A stretch of 64,000 bases of DNA, from NCBI GenBank assembly GCA_000227505.4, contig AGIF02000001.1, positions 392,035-456,034 of the forward strand, given 5' to 3'. Below are positions 25,983 through 34,113 of this stretch, piece after piece (within the stretch, counting starts at the first letter, position 1; the number at the start of each line of letters is the position of its first letter). The notes under the pieces were generated by a model. That model worked only from the letters and a program-made list of their open reading frames with translations, was not told where the DNA came from and did not search any database. The position numbers were made by a program, and so were the translations under genes. This stretch comes from a gamma proteobacterium HIMB55. Its GTDB lineage: Bacteria > Pseudomonadota > Gammaproteobacteria > Pseudomonadales > Halieaceae.

Positions 25983-28037
25983 ATGGCTCGTCAGGATGCA
26001 GAGGGCCGTGGCGTGACTGAACGCTCAGCACCCCTGTGGCGACCAACCGCGGAGCGAGTCGCACAAGCTGAGCTCACAAAATTCAGTGAGTTTGTCGCCG
26101 AACGATCTCCTGAGATTGATGCATCCACCTACGAAGCGCTACACCAGTGGTCGATAACGAGCACTACTGACTTTTGGCGATGTATTTGGGATTACTCTGA
26201 TGTCATCGCGAGTCATGAGAGCGACGAAGTCGTTTGTGACTTAGACAAAATGCCTGGCGCCTCGTGGTTTCCCGATGCGCGGCTAAACTTTGCCGAAAAC
26301 CTGCTTCGTCGGCGTGGTGATCAAACCGCGATTATTTCGCTGCTAGAAAACGGTGCGCGGACTGAGACTTCGTTTGATGACCTCTATCAGCAGGTTGCCG
26401 CCATAGCGGCTGCTCTGAGAGCGCGGGGTGTTGCGCCTGGAGATCGCGTCGCAGGGTTTATGCCGAACGTGACCGAGACGGTGGTGGCCATGCTGGCGGC
26501 AACCAGTTTGGGGGCTGTGTGGACATCGTGCTCGCCTGACTTTGGTTTTCAGGGAGTGATGGATCGCTTTGGTCAGGTCAAGCCCAAGGTTTTGTTCGCG
26601 GCTAATGGTTACTACTACAACGGCCGCGCGCACGACTCGCTCGATAAAGTGCGCCAGATCGCTGAAGAGATCGAGAGCCTCGAGCAGGTTGTTATCGTCG
26701 AGATCATTGAGCAGGCGCCTGATTCTGCGGACAGCGGTGGTGTAGCGAGCCATCTAACGGGTCATATAGAGGGACATATAGACGCTCATATAAGCAACGC
26801 AGTCCTGTTTTCGGACTGGCAGCGTGAGCACGCGGACGTCACGGAAATCGCGTTTGAGCAACTGCCTTTCGATCATCCGCTTTACATCATGTACTCGTCG
26901 GGCACGACAGGCGTACCGAAGTGCATTGTGCACGGCGCCGGCGGCACGCTGATTCAGCATCTAAAAGAGCACAGGCTCCATTGTGATATTGGACCCGAGG
27001 ATACGCTGTTCTACTTCACGACCTGCGGTTGGATGATGTGGAACTGGTTGGTATCCGGGTTGGCCAGCGGTGCAACACTCGTTCTATATGACGGCTCACC
27101 GTTTGCGGACGAGGGTAGGGTGCTGCTCGATGCGATCGACCGAGAGCGGATTACGGTCTTTGGCACCAGCGCCAAGTTCATTTCTGGCATCGAAAAAGCT
27201 GGCCTAAAGCCACGCGAGTCGCACGATCTCTCAAGCCTCAAAAGTATTTTGTCGACCGGCTCACCGCTGTCGCATGAGAGCTTTGAATACGTATACCGTG
27301 ATTTCAAAGCCGATGTGCTGCTGGCTTCGATTGCGGGCGGTACCGACATCATTTCTTGCTTTGTTGGCGGTTGCCCAACGCGCCCTGTTTACACGGGCCA
27401 AATCCAATGCCGAGCGCTGGGTATGGCGGTCGAGTTCTGGGATGAGGCCGGTGCACCACTTCAGAATGGTAAAGGCGAGTTGGTCTGTAAGACGGCCTTC
27501 CCGAGTATGCCGATCGGCTTTTGGAATGACGACGATGGCGGCAAATACCATCGTGCCTATTTTGCGCAGTTCGATAACGTCTGGTGTCACGGCGATTACG
27601 GTGAAATGACAGCCGAGGATGGCGCCATTATCCATGGACGATCTGACGCCGTGCTAAATCCAGGCGGTGTACGCATTGGCACCGCAGAGATTTATCGGCA
27701 AGTCGAGAAGCTCGACGCCATCATCGAGAGTATTGTGATTGGGCAGGACTGGGAGGATGACGTGCGCGTTGTTCTGTTTGTCGTGCTTAGAGACGGTGAG
27801 GTGCTCGACGACGAGCTCGCTCAGTCAGTACGCACTACCATTCGCCAGAATGCGACGCCGCGTCATGTGCCTACCAAAATTATCCAGGTGGCAGAAATCC
27901 CGCGGACGCTAAGTGGCAAGATTGTGGAGCTCGCAGTGAGAGAAGTGGTCCACGGGCGTCCGGTTAATAATGTGGATGCGCTTGCCAACCCTGAGGCGCT
28001 TGAGCACTTTGAGGACCTCGCGGAGTTGAAACGCTAA
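25983..28037 (+). CDS. Acetoacetyl-CoA synthetase
   Basis: A 684-residue ANL-superfamily acyl-CoA ligase with the AMP-binding motif YIMYSSGTTGVPKCIVHG and the acetoacetyl-CoA synthetase hallmarks GGTLIQHLKEH and TTCGWMMWNWLV. It activates acetoacetate to acetoacetyl-CoA, which fits re-use of the acetoacetate released by the BKACE enzyme 1.1 kb upstream. The N-terminal segment SAPLWRPTAERV is family-typical. ATG 25983 (AAGGG box) and GTG 26013 (AGAGGG box) are both possible starts. A short in-frame triplication (GHIEGHIDAHI) lies in a loop near residue 262. The 160-base gap to the preceding gene holds only a doubtful 65-codon frame. Confidence 0.94.
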   Translation: MARQDAEGRGVTERSAPLWRPTAERVAQAELTKFSEFVAERSPEIDASTYEALHQWSITSTTDFWRCIWDYSDVIASHESDEVVCDLDKMPGASWFPDARLNFAENLLRRRGDQTAIISLLENGARTETSFDDLYQQVAAIAAALRARGVAPGDRVAGFMPNVTETVVAMLAATSLGAVWTSCSPDFGFQGVMDRFGQVKPKVLFAANGYYYNGRAHDSLDKVRQIAEEIESLEQVVIVEIIEQAPDSADSGGVASHLTGHIEGHIDAHISNAVLFSDWQREHADVTEIAFEQLPFDHPLYIMYSSGTTGVPKCIVHGAGGTLIQHLKEHRLHCDIGPEDTLFYFTTCGWMMWNWLVSGLASGATLVLYDGSPFADEGRVLLDAIDRERITVFGTSAKFISGIEKAGLKPRESHDLSSLKSILSTGSPLSHESFEYVYRDFKADVLLASIAGGTDIISCFVGGCPTRPVYTGQIQCRALGMAVEFWDEAGAPLQNGKGELVCKTAFPSMPIGFWNDDDGGKYHRAYFAQFDNVWCHGDYGEMTAEDGAIIHGRSDAVLNPGGVRIGTAEIYRQVEKLDAIIESIVIGQDWEDDVRVVLFVVLRDGEVLDDELAQSVRTTIRQNATPRHVPTKIIQVAEIPRTLSGKIVELAVREVVHGRPVNNVDALANPEALEHFEDLAELKR
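26762..26797 (+). repeat. Three in-frame 12-bp repeats within the acetoacetyl-CoA synthetase gene
   Basis: CATATA recurs at 26762, 26774 and 26786 in a 12-base register, encoding His-Ile each time. The repeats are AT-rich compared with the flanking sequence and lie in a predicted surface loop. Confidence 0.7.
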
Positions 28038-28168
28038 GTCAAACTGATCCGTTCAGTAGGAAGGGTTATCCAAGTGAGTCAGCCACTCGAGCCAGTCACA
28101 TCGACCCTTAACAGATGACCGTGGCCTCAACACTCCAATGGTAGAGCGACCTCGTAGATCAAACCTTT

Positions 28169-28193
28169 AAGGTCAGGTGAAAAGGTCAGGTGA
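28169..28193. repeat. Tandem direct repeat in the gap after acetoacetyl-CoA synthetase
   Basis: AAGGTCAGGTGA occurs twice with a 13-base period in the 220-base space between convergent genes (28038-28257). The rest of that space has no gene or clear terminator. Confidence 0.7.
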
Positions 28194-28257
28194 GCAGTAG
28201 GTCGATCGAGTTGTATGAGAGCTTGTTGGTTGAGCGGCGTTCAGGTCAAGTCAATAA

Positions 28258-29049
28258 TCACTGCATATCGTCCAGTGGTTGGCACCGGCAGTATGCTTGT
28301 CCCTTAGGGGTTAGGTCCTCGCAAGTGACAACACGCGCGCCACTGAAGCACTGATTCGCATCACGCGCGAGCGATTGCATCCGGTCGTCTTTAACCTCGA
28401 ACGTCGCTGGATCAGCACTCTCTACAACATGCTCTAACCAATACACTTGGGAGCGATCTTTGGCGTAAGCACCCCAGAGTATTTCTAAGCTAGCGCGATC
28501 GACAGTGTCTAGGCGCTCGGCTTGTACGTAGTAGCACTGGCTATCTACTGCGCGCCACATAGATAAAGGTTTAAAGGTGTCTATGTCGCAAACGTCTAGG
28601 CGTTTGTTGCCGGAGTAGAAATCATCCGCATCTCGCGACCATCCATCACCCAAGCGTTTAAATGTTGCGAGGTCTGCGCCTTCCAGCCGTGTGCGGCCGT
28701 AAAAGACTTGTGTAACGTCTTGCGCGTAGTTCTCTGTCAGCCGCTTAAAGCTCGCGGGGTCTGCGTGGAGGATAGGAATGTCCCACTCGTAAACCGTGGT
28801 CGCGTCCTTCCCGTGTTCAGTACCGATAGCCACGAATGTGTTTGGGTCGGCGTCTTCTAATACCCGCGTGTGATAGCGCATCCCCATGGGATTCCATCGG
28901 AAGTAGGTGACTTTGCCGTCAATCACTTCGTAGTAGGAATAGGTGCCGCTGACTGCTTTGAGTGTGCTGGTACAGCCTGTTGAAAGCAAAACAGCCAAGA
29001 CCATTAATAAGCACGCCGGCGTGATTAGTCTGGTTTTGCGATGTTTCAC
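28258..29049 (-). CDS. DKNYY-family lipoprotein
   Basis: A 263-residue lipoprotein: basic start, hydrophobic stretch and lipobox LSTGC. The body is made of DKNYY-type repeats, each reading roughly YxxDxxxVFYxxxxLxxADxxTFxxL (for example DVTQVFYGRTRLEGADLATF and ADDFYSGNKRLDVCDIDTF). The function of this domain is not known; proteins with it are secreted or membrane-bound. The start codon overlaps the stop of the DUF2141 gene, so the two form one operon. Confidence 0.85.
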   Translation of the reverse strand: MKHRKTRLITPACLLMVLAVLLSTGCTSTLKAVSGTYSYYEVIDGKVTYFRWNPMGMRYHTRVLEDADPNTFVAIGTEHGKDATTVYEWDIPILHADPASFKRLTENYAQDVTQVFYGRTRLEGADLATFKRLGDGWSRDADDFYSGNKRLDVCDIDTFKPLSMWRAVDSQCYYVQAERLDTVDRASLEILWGAYAKDRSQVYWLEHVVESADPATFEVKDDRMQSLARDANQCFSGARVVTCEDLTPKGQAYCRCQPLDDMQ

Positions 29050-29570
29050 AAATCGATCGACTGTGTGGTTTCGCCCTTTAGCTCAAATGCTGCAGCTTCG
29101 AACGCGGGTGGTCCTAGAAAAGCGCGGGCATTGTTAGAAAAACCGTATTGCTCTTTTGGAATGCCGAAGAAGTTGTTATCCATTTTGTTGTTCAGGTTCA
29201 CGTCGTGGAAGATGCCAATTGCGTACGTCCCGGGCGGCAACTCGTAAACGTAGGTCACGGAGCCCGGTTCGACCATTTCGATGGTGCCGTCAGTAATACC
29301 CGGTGCCGCACCACCTTTTTCGCCACGGTCCGCCTCGAAGGCTTCCGCATTGTCATAAACAGCAACATGAATCTCGCCCGCTTCTTTGATGTTGTTGACG
29401 GTAACTGTCAACGTATCTGCCAAAGCGGCGGGTGCTGAGTACAACGCTGCCAGCGAGAGCCCTGTTGTGAGCAGTGTCTTTGTAGCGGATAGGGCTCGGT
29501 ATGACGCGTCTTTTGAGCCTGCTCTGGAGCGATCTATGGTAAAGAGTGCCTTGCTAAAAAGCGCTGACAT
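29046..29570 (-). CDS. DUF2141 domain secreted protein
   Basis: A protein of about 174 residues with a hydrophobic export segment ending SAPAALA and then a DUF2141 domain (LTVTVNNIKEAGEIHVAVYDN and PPGTYAIGIFHDVNLNNKMDNNFFGIPKEQYGFSNNA). The domain is a transthyretin-like beta-sandwich found in periplasmic proteins of unknown role. The N-terminal extension before the signal is long; ATG 29570 is used because an earlier ATG (29612) overlaps the divergent gene and no good ribosome site decides. It precedes the lipoprotein gene with a four-base overlap. Confidence 0.8.
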   Translation of the reverse strand: MSALFSKALFTIDRSRAGSKDASYRALSATKTLLTTGLSLAALYSAPAALADTLTVTVNNIKEAGEIHVAVYDNAEAFEADRGEKGGAAPGITDGTIEMVEPGSVTYVYELPPGTYAIGIFHDVNLNNKMDNNFFGIPKEQYGFSNNARAFLGPPAFEAAAFELKGETTQSIDL

Positions 29571-29661
29571 TGAAAGCTGGTAAGCAGGTTTGATGTGGCT
29601 ATTTGGGCACATTGCTTGTACCGTCCGTCCAGGATTTGTCGTGAAGTGCCGAGAGCCTAAT

Positions 29662-30054
29662 ATGGAACTCTTGTTTCTGGAAGGTAAACCGATCCCCAGT
29701 CATGCGATCACAGCTTTGTTGGCAGTGATTATCGGCGGCATTCAGCTTGCGAGCGCTAAGGGCACTCGGCAGCATCAACTCCTCGGCTACCTCTGGGTGA
29801 GCATGATGATGTACGTCTCGATCTCCTCGTTCTTTATCTCGGAGATTAAGTTGTGGGGCGCCTTCAGCCCTATACATCTCTTGAGTGCCTGGACGGCTTT
29901 CACGCTCTGCACCGGTGTGTACTTTGCGCGTGTTGGCAACATTAAGGCACATCAATGGAACATGGTGTTGCTCTACGTATTGGCGCTAATTCTTACGGGG
30001 CTATTTACGCTTCTGCCCAGTCGCGTGATGGGGCAGATGCTGTTTGGCGGCTAG
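29662..30054 (+). CDS. DUF2306 family integral membrane protein
   Basis: A 130-residue protein with four hydrophobic helices and the DUF2306-like pattern of an early His, KGTRQHQLLGYLW, an ISEIKLWGAFSPIHLLS loop and KAHQWNM. Conserved histidines in membrane helices suggest haem or metal binding, but the role is unknown. ATG 29662 is chosen with a GAGAG box upstream; the frame is open to 29590, which would overlap the divergent DUF2141 gene. Confidence 0.8.
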   Translation: MELLFLEGKPIPSHAITALLAVIIGGIQLASAKGTRQHQLLGYLWVSMMMYVSISSFFISEIKLWGAFSPIHLLSAWTAFTLCTGVYFARVGNIKAHQWNMVLLYVLALILTGLFTLLPSRVMGQMLFGG

Positions 30055-30167
30055 TGACGCTCGCCTTTAAGTTGCTGTTTTTTGGTTGTAGAGAGTAACT
30101 ATCCGGAAAGGCGTTGGACTTATCATGCCGTGCATGATTCCTTTTAGGCTTCGCAAACCTCGAGGTT

Positions 30168-31151
30168 TTAGGTCAGGTTGTCTCGACGATAGCATTCCCA
30201 GTTCCAAGCACTCTGTGCAATCTCATCGATGCTGTTGTGCTCTGGAATCCAGCCCAGCTCGCTACGCGCCTTTGCCGAGCTCGCGACCAGTGTGGCCGGG
30301 TCACCCTCACGTCGAGGTCCGATGGTGTAGGGGATCTCAGCACCCACGGCTTTCTCGCAAGCGGCGATCACCTCTTTGACGGAATAGCCGTTGCCGTTCC
30401 CGAGGTTGAAGGCGTTAAAGCCACTCGATGAGTCCATCTTCTCGATGGCGTCCACATGGGCGCTCGCTAAGTCATCGACGTGGATATAGTCACGAACGCA
30501 GGTGCCATCGCTCGTTGGGTAGTCATCACCAAATAACGTCAATGGGTTCCCCGTGCCTGCGGCGGCGCGGAGTGCATTGGGGATGAGATGGGTCTCAGGT
30601 TCGTGCCATTCACCAAGGTTAGATTCGTTATTGGCACCCGCCGCGTTGAAATAGCGCAAGCAGGTGGCACTGAATTCCGAGCTTTCACAGACCGCTTGCA
30701 GCATCTGCTCGACAACGAGTTTCGTTTGCCCGTAGACATTGATGGGCGCCTTGGGATGCTCCTCATCAATCAAGTCGGAGACGGGGTTGCCAAATATGGC
30801 CGCTGTCGAGGAGAACACGAGTCGAGGGATGTCTGCTGCCTGCATGGCGCGTACCAAGTTAGTCGTGCCACCGACATTATTCTGGTAGTACATCGCTGGG
30901 TAGTTCTTTGATTCGCCGACGAGAGATCTCGCGGCGAAGTGAAGCACGCCCTCAAAGCCACTGCCTTTGAGGTTTCTAATGAGGTTGGTTTCATCACGAA
31001 GATCGACCGAGATCAGTTCGCAGTCTTGAAGCGCCCATTTATGACCTGTGCTCAGGTTATCGAGAATAACCACCTCGTGCCCGTCGTTGAGCAATGCTCT
31101 TACGGAATGCGAGCCAACGTAGCCAGCGCCACCAGTGACTAATAACTTCAT
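30168..31151 (-). CDS. galE: UDP-glucose 4-epimerase
   Basis: A 327-residue short-chain dehydrogenase/reductase with the NAD motif TGGAGYVGSH, the FSSTAAIFG strand, the catalytic YGQTK (Tyr-x-x-x-Lys) and the RYFNAAGA and TCVRDYIHVDDLA motifs diagnostic of GalE. It interconverts UDP-glucose and UDP-galactose and would supply UDP-galactose to the polysaccharide locus farther along. ATG 31151 has an AAAAGG box upstream and gives the usual start MKLLVTGG; an upstream Met in frame is less likely. A terminator of the upstream ilvC gene separates the two genes. Confidence 0.95.
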   Translation of the reverse strand: MKLLVTGGAGYVGSHSVRALLNDGHEVVILDNLSTGHKWALQDCELISVDLRDETNLIRNLKGSGFEGVLHFAARSLVGESKNYPAMYYQNNVGGTTNLVRAMQAADIPRLVFSSTAAIFGNPVSDLIDEEHPKAPINVYGQTKLVVEQMLQAVCESSEFSATCLRYFNAAGANNESNLGEWHEPETHLIPNALRAAAGTGNPLTLFGDDYPTSDGTCVRDYIHVDDLASAHVDAIEKMDSSSGFNAFNLGNGNGYSVKEVIAACEKAVGAEIPYTIGPRREGDPATLVASSAKARSELGWIPEHNSIDEIAQSAWNWECYRRDNLT

Positions 31152-31311
31152 TCGCGATGCCTTTTTCTGGCTTGTATCAATGCTTACTTCAGAGATCACT
31201 TTTAGCGTCTCGAAGTTGCCCTCTGGCTCCCTAACATTCTTTAGGGATCTCTCAACGCAAGTGTCGCGCCTTATTCCGCCAAGCGCTAATTTTTTGTCAC
31301 TTTCTTAAGAT

Positions 31312-31345
31312 AAAAAAACGGCCCAGTGCTTGCGCAGCGGGCCGC
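31312..31345 (-). terminator. Intrinsic terminator of ilvC
   Basis: Read on the minus strand, CGGCCC and GGGCCG arms enclose a GC-rich loop and are followed by seven T residues. It lies about 30 bases past the ilvC stop and ahead of galE. Confidence 0.88.
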
Positions 31346-31371
31346 TTCATTTTTCGCGGGTATTAGAGGGT

Positions 31372-32838
31372 TTAGATTGCCTTCATGCCCGTCATGTAAC
31401 CGCGGAGTTCTTCACCAATGATCTCAACAGGGTGGTTGCGAATCTCAGCGTTGACTGCAATCAGCGTCTTGTTGTCGACACCGTTGTCGCCGCCCATGCC
31501 GCCACCGATCACCTCAGCGCCGAGGCCTGCAACGAAGTCCTTGAGGAGCGGACGCGCAGCTTGGTCGAACAGGTAGTTACCGTATTCCGCTGTGTCTGAG
31601 ATCACCACGTTCATCTCGTAGAGCTTCTTACGCGCAATGGTGTTCGCAATAAGCGGTGTCTCGTGGAGTGACTCGTAGTACGCCGACTCGTCGATGATGC
31701 CCGCTGACACCATGGTCTCGAACGCAAGCTCAACCCCCGCTTTAACCATCGCCACCATCAAGATGCCCTGGTCGTAGTAGGCCTGCTCGTCAATGTTCTG
31801 GTCAGTCAGTGGCTGCTCTTCAAACGCTGTTGCGTTAGTTTCAGCGCGCCATGTGAGCAGGTTGATGTCGTCGTTCGCCCAGTCCGCCATCATGGTCTCA
31901 GAGAAGTGACCTGACATGATGTCGTCTTGGTGCTTTTCGAAGAGCGGACGAAGAATCTCTTTCATGTCCTCAGCAAGATCGTATGCCTTGATCTTCGCTG
32001 GGTTGCTCAGGCGATCCATCATGTTAGTGATGCCGCCGTGCTTAAGACCCTCAGTGACAGTCTCCCAGCCGTTCTGAACCAGCTTGGCTGCGTAGCCAGG
32101 CTCGATGCCGAGTTCAACCATACGGTCAAAGCATAGGATAGAACCTGTTTGGAGCATGCCGCAGAGGATGGTCTGCTCACCCATAAGGTCAGACTTCACT
32201 TCAGCAATGAACGAAGATTCGAGAACACCTGCGCGGTGACCGCCCGTGCCGGCTGCATACGCTTTTGCAAGCTCGAAACCTTCCCCATTTGGATCGTTCT
32301 CGCGGTGAACCGCGATCAAGGTGGGGACACCAAAGCCGCGGAGGTACTCTTCACGTACCTCGGTACCGGGGCACTTAGGCGCAACCATGATGACAGTGAT
32401 GTCTTCACGAACCTTCATGCCTTCTTCAACGATGTTGAAGCCGTGTGAGTACGACAGACAAGCGCCGTGCTTCATAAGTGGCTGAACTGTATCAACCACG
32501 TCGGTGTGCTGCTTGTCAGGGGTTAGATTTAGAACCATATCCGCCTGAGGGATGAGGTCTTCGTAGGTGCCAACCGTGAAACCGTTTTCAGTCGCGCGAA
32601 GATAAGAAGCGCGCTGCTCAGTAATTGCTGCCTCGCGAAGCGCGTAGGAAACATCTAAGCCGCTGTCGCGAAGGTTCAAACCTTGGTTAAGACCCTGTGC
32701 ACCACAACCGATGATGACGATCTTTTTGTCCTTAATGGCCTCGACGCCGTTGGAAAACTCTTCTGGCTCCATGAAACGGCACTTGCCAAGTTCTTCCAGC
32801 TGCACGCGTAAGGGCAGGGTGTTGAAGTAGTTGCTCAC
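31372..32838 (-). CDS. ilvC: Ketol-acid reductoisomerase, class II
   Basis: A 488-residue NADPH- and Mg-dependent enzyme that isomerises and reduces acetolactate or acetohydroxybutyrate, the step after the ilvIH product. The N-terminal segment [20 protein letters not shown] and Rossmann motif [19 protein letters not shown] are those of the long enterobacterial class, which carries a duplicated C-terminal knotted domain; length agrees with E. coli IlvC (about 490). It is transcribed alone on the minus strand, far from ilvIH. The start is supported by a GGAGT box (GAGGAGTCC) upstream. Confidence 0.97.
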   Translation of the reverse strand: MSNYFNTLPLRVQLEELGKCRFMEPEEFSNGVEAIKDKKIVIIGCGAQGLNQGLNLRDSGLDVSYALREAAITEQRASYLRATENGFTVGTYEDLIPQADMVLNLTPDKQHTDVVDTVQPLMKHGACLSYSHGFNIVEEGMKVREDITVIMVAPKCPGTEVREEYLRGFGVPTLIAVHRENDPNGEGFELAKAYAAGTGGHRAGVLESSFIAEVKSDLMGEQTILCGMLQTGSILCFDRMVELGIEPGYAAKLVQNGWETVTEGLKHGGITNMMDRLSNPAKIKAYDLAEDMKEILRPLFEKHQDDIMSGHFSETMMADWANDDINLLTWRAETNATAFEEQPLTDQNIDEQAYYDQGILMVAMVKAGVELAFETMVSAGIIDESAYYESLHETPLIANTIARKKLYEMNVVISDTAEYGNYLFDQAARPLLKDFVAGLGAEVIGGGMGGDNGVDNKTLIAVNAEIRNHPVEIIGEELRGYMTGMKAI

Positions 32839-33185
32839 TAGGGACTCCTCGTCTCGAAATTCAATGTGGTGCTTTTAATCTGGTGTTCATACGGGGCGCA
32901 TAATGTAGTGGTTGACGAGGCTGGCGTAAATGTTAGGACCGCACAAAGCGCGTTAATCGACTGAAATCTTGGATATTTCACGTCTTTTCATCACAAAAAT
33001 TTCACCGAGCTCTTTCGAAGTTAGTAGAGAGCGGCCCTATTTCGAAAAGATGCCGCATATACCTCTCTACACAAGTAGGGTGATGGGGCCTGAGTTATCT
33101 TACCGGGTGTGCCGGTGATTACACCTGGTTAACCGCGAATTTCTGTTTCCCCGCTTTCATTTGAGCAATGCAATAGATAATTTAT
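32839..33185. other. Divergent intergenic region between ilvC and metF
   Basis: No gene is visible. An imperfect GC-rich hairpin (ACCGGGTGT ... ACACCTGGT, 33102-33129) lies in the middle, upstream of the proposed metF -35 box. The ilvC promoter must be on the left side; I could not define it. Confidence 0.4.
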
Positions 33186-33213
33186 TTGACATATATAAGG
33201 ATATCTTTATATG
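33186..33213 (+). promoter_or_regulatory. Candidate metF promoter with overlapping palindromic operator
   Basis: A consensus TTGACA (33186-33191) and TATATG (33208-33213) are spaced by 16 bases. Between and overlapping them is the near-perfect palindrome CATATATAAGGATATCTTTATATG (33190-33213; centre GATATC). Its position would let a bound repressor block RNA polymerase. Methionine-cycle repressors such as SahR-type ArsR proteins use AT-rich palindromes of this kind; which protein binds here is inference. Confidence 0.6.
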
Positions 33214-33246
33214 TTTATTGAATATTATTAATGATGGATCCAAGCC

Positions 33247-34113
33247 ATGGCAATTCCACGCGTTTCATTTGAGTTTTTCCCTCCTAAGACGCCCGCGGGT
33301 TTACAAGGGCTGATGCAAGTTGCAGACCGTTTGAGAGCGTTCGATCCCGAGTTCGCCTCCGTGACCTATGGCGCGGGAGGGTCCACTCAAGAGACCACCG
33401 CCAATGCGGTTCGCTCGCTACGCGCGTCGCTCGGATTAGACGTTGCGCCTCACCTCACCTGTGTTGAGGCCACTCGCGAGGAGACGTTGGCCATAGCGCA
33501 GTCATACGTTGACAGCGGTGTTCGTAAAATCGTCGCCTTGCGGGGCGATCCCCGTGATGGCGTTTCTGGAACCTATAAGCCGCATCCAGATGGCTTCGCT
33601 TACGCATCAGATCTTGTAGGCGGCTTGAGCGCTTTTGCAGGCCTCGATATTTATGTTTCGGCCTACCCGGAGAAACACCCCGCGGCGTCTTCTTTGGATT
33701 TCGATATTGAGGTGTTGAAGGCGAAGCAGCAAAACGGAGCCACTGCGGCGGTAACGCAGTTCTTCTTTAACAACGATGACTTTCTGAGATATCGCGACAA
33801 GGCGCATGCAGCAGGTGTCAGTATTCCTCTGATTCCTGGAATCATGGTGCCGGAGAATATAGAGGGCGTTTGTCGGTTTGCTGCTGCGTGCGGTGCGTCG
33901 GTTCCTGGGTCACTGCTCGAGAGGTTCACGGGACTGAACGATGACGCGGAGACGCGTCGTCTCATCGCAACGCATTTCTCGATCGAGCAATGTGAGGCAT
34001 TGGGCGCAGAGGGTGTCGATCAGTTTCATTTTTACACGCTTAATAAGTCGGAGAGCGTTTATGCGATCTGTCATGCGCTCGGCCTGAGGTCGTCATTAAG
34101 CGAGGCCGCCTAA
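33247..34113 (+). CDS. metF: 5,10-Methylenetetrahydrofolate reductase
   Basis: A 288-residue FAD enzyme reducing methylene-THF to methyl-THF, the methyl donor for MetH encoded directly after it. Family landmarks are [12 protein letters not shown] at the start (with the catalytic Glu), [32 protein letters not shown] and [16 protein letters not shown]. Length is typical of bacterial MetF. It opens a two-gene operon behind a palindromic promoter region and its stop overlaps the metH start by one base. Confidence 0.96.
   Translation: MAIPRVSFEFFPPKTPAGLQGLMQVADRLRAFDPEFASVTYGAGGSTQETTANAVRSLRASLGLDVAPHLTCVEATREETLAIAQSYVDSGVRKIVALRGDPRDGVSGTYKPHPDGFAYASDLVGGLSAFAGLDIYVSAYPEKHPAASSLDFDIEVLKAKQQNGATAAVTQFFFNNDDFLRYRDKAHAAGVSIPLIPGIMVPENIEGVCRFAAACGASVPGSLLERFTGLNDDAETRRLIATHFSIEQCEALGAEGVDQFHFYTLNKSESVYAICHALGLRSSLSEAA

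Noticed and set aside
25819-26016. Short frame starting ATGA at the end of carnitine dehydrogenase
   Set aside because: It overlaps the start of acetoacetyl-CoA synthetase and encodes nothing recognisable; kept only as a possible remnant in the findings.
29590-29661. Earlier start for the DUF2306 protein
   Set aside because: It would overlap the divergent DUF2141 gene and add non-family residues.
33102-33129. Riboswitch (SAM or SAH type) before metF
   Set aside because: The GC-rich hairpin lies upstream of the best metF promoter and lacks the conserved cores of known SAM/SAH riboswitches.
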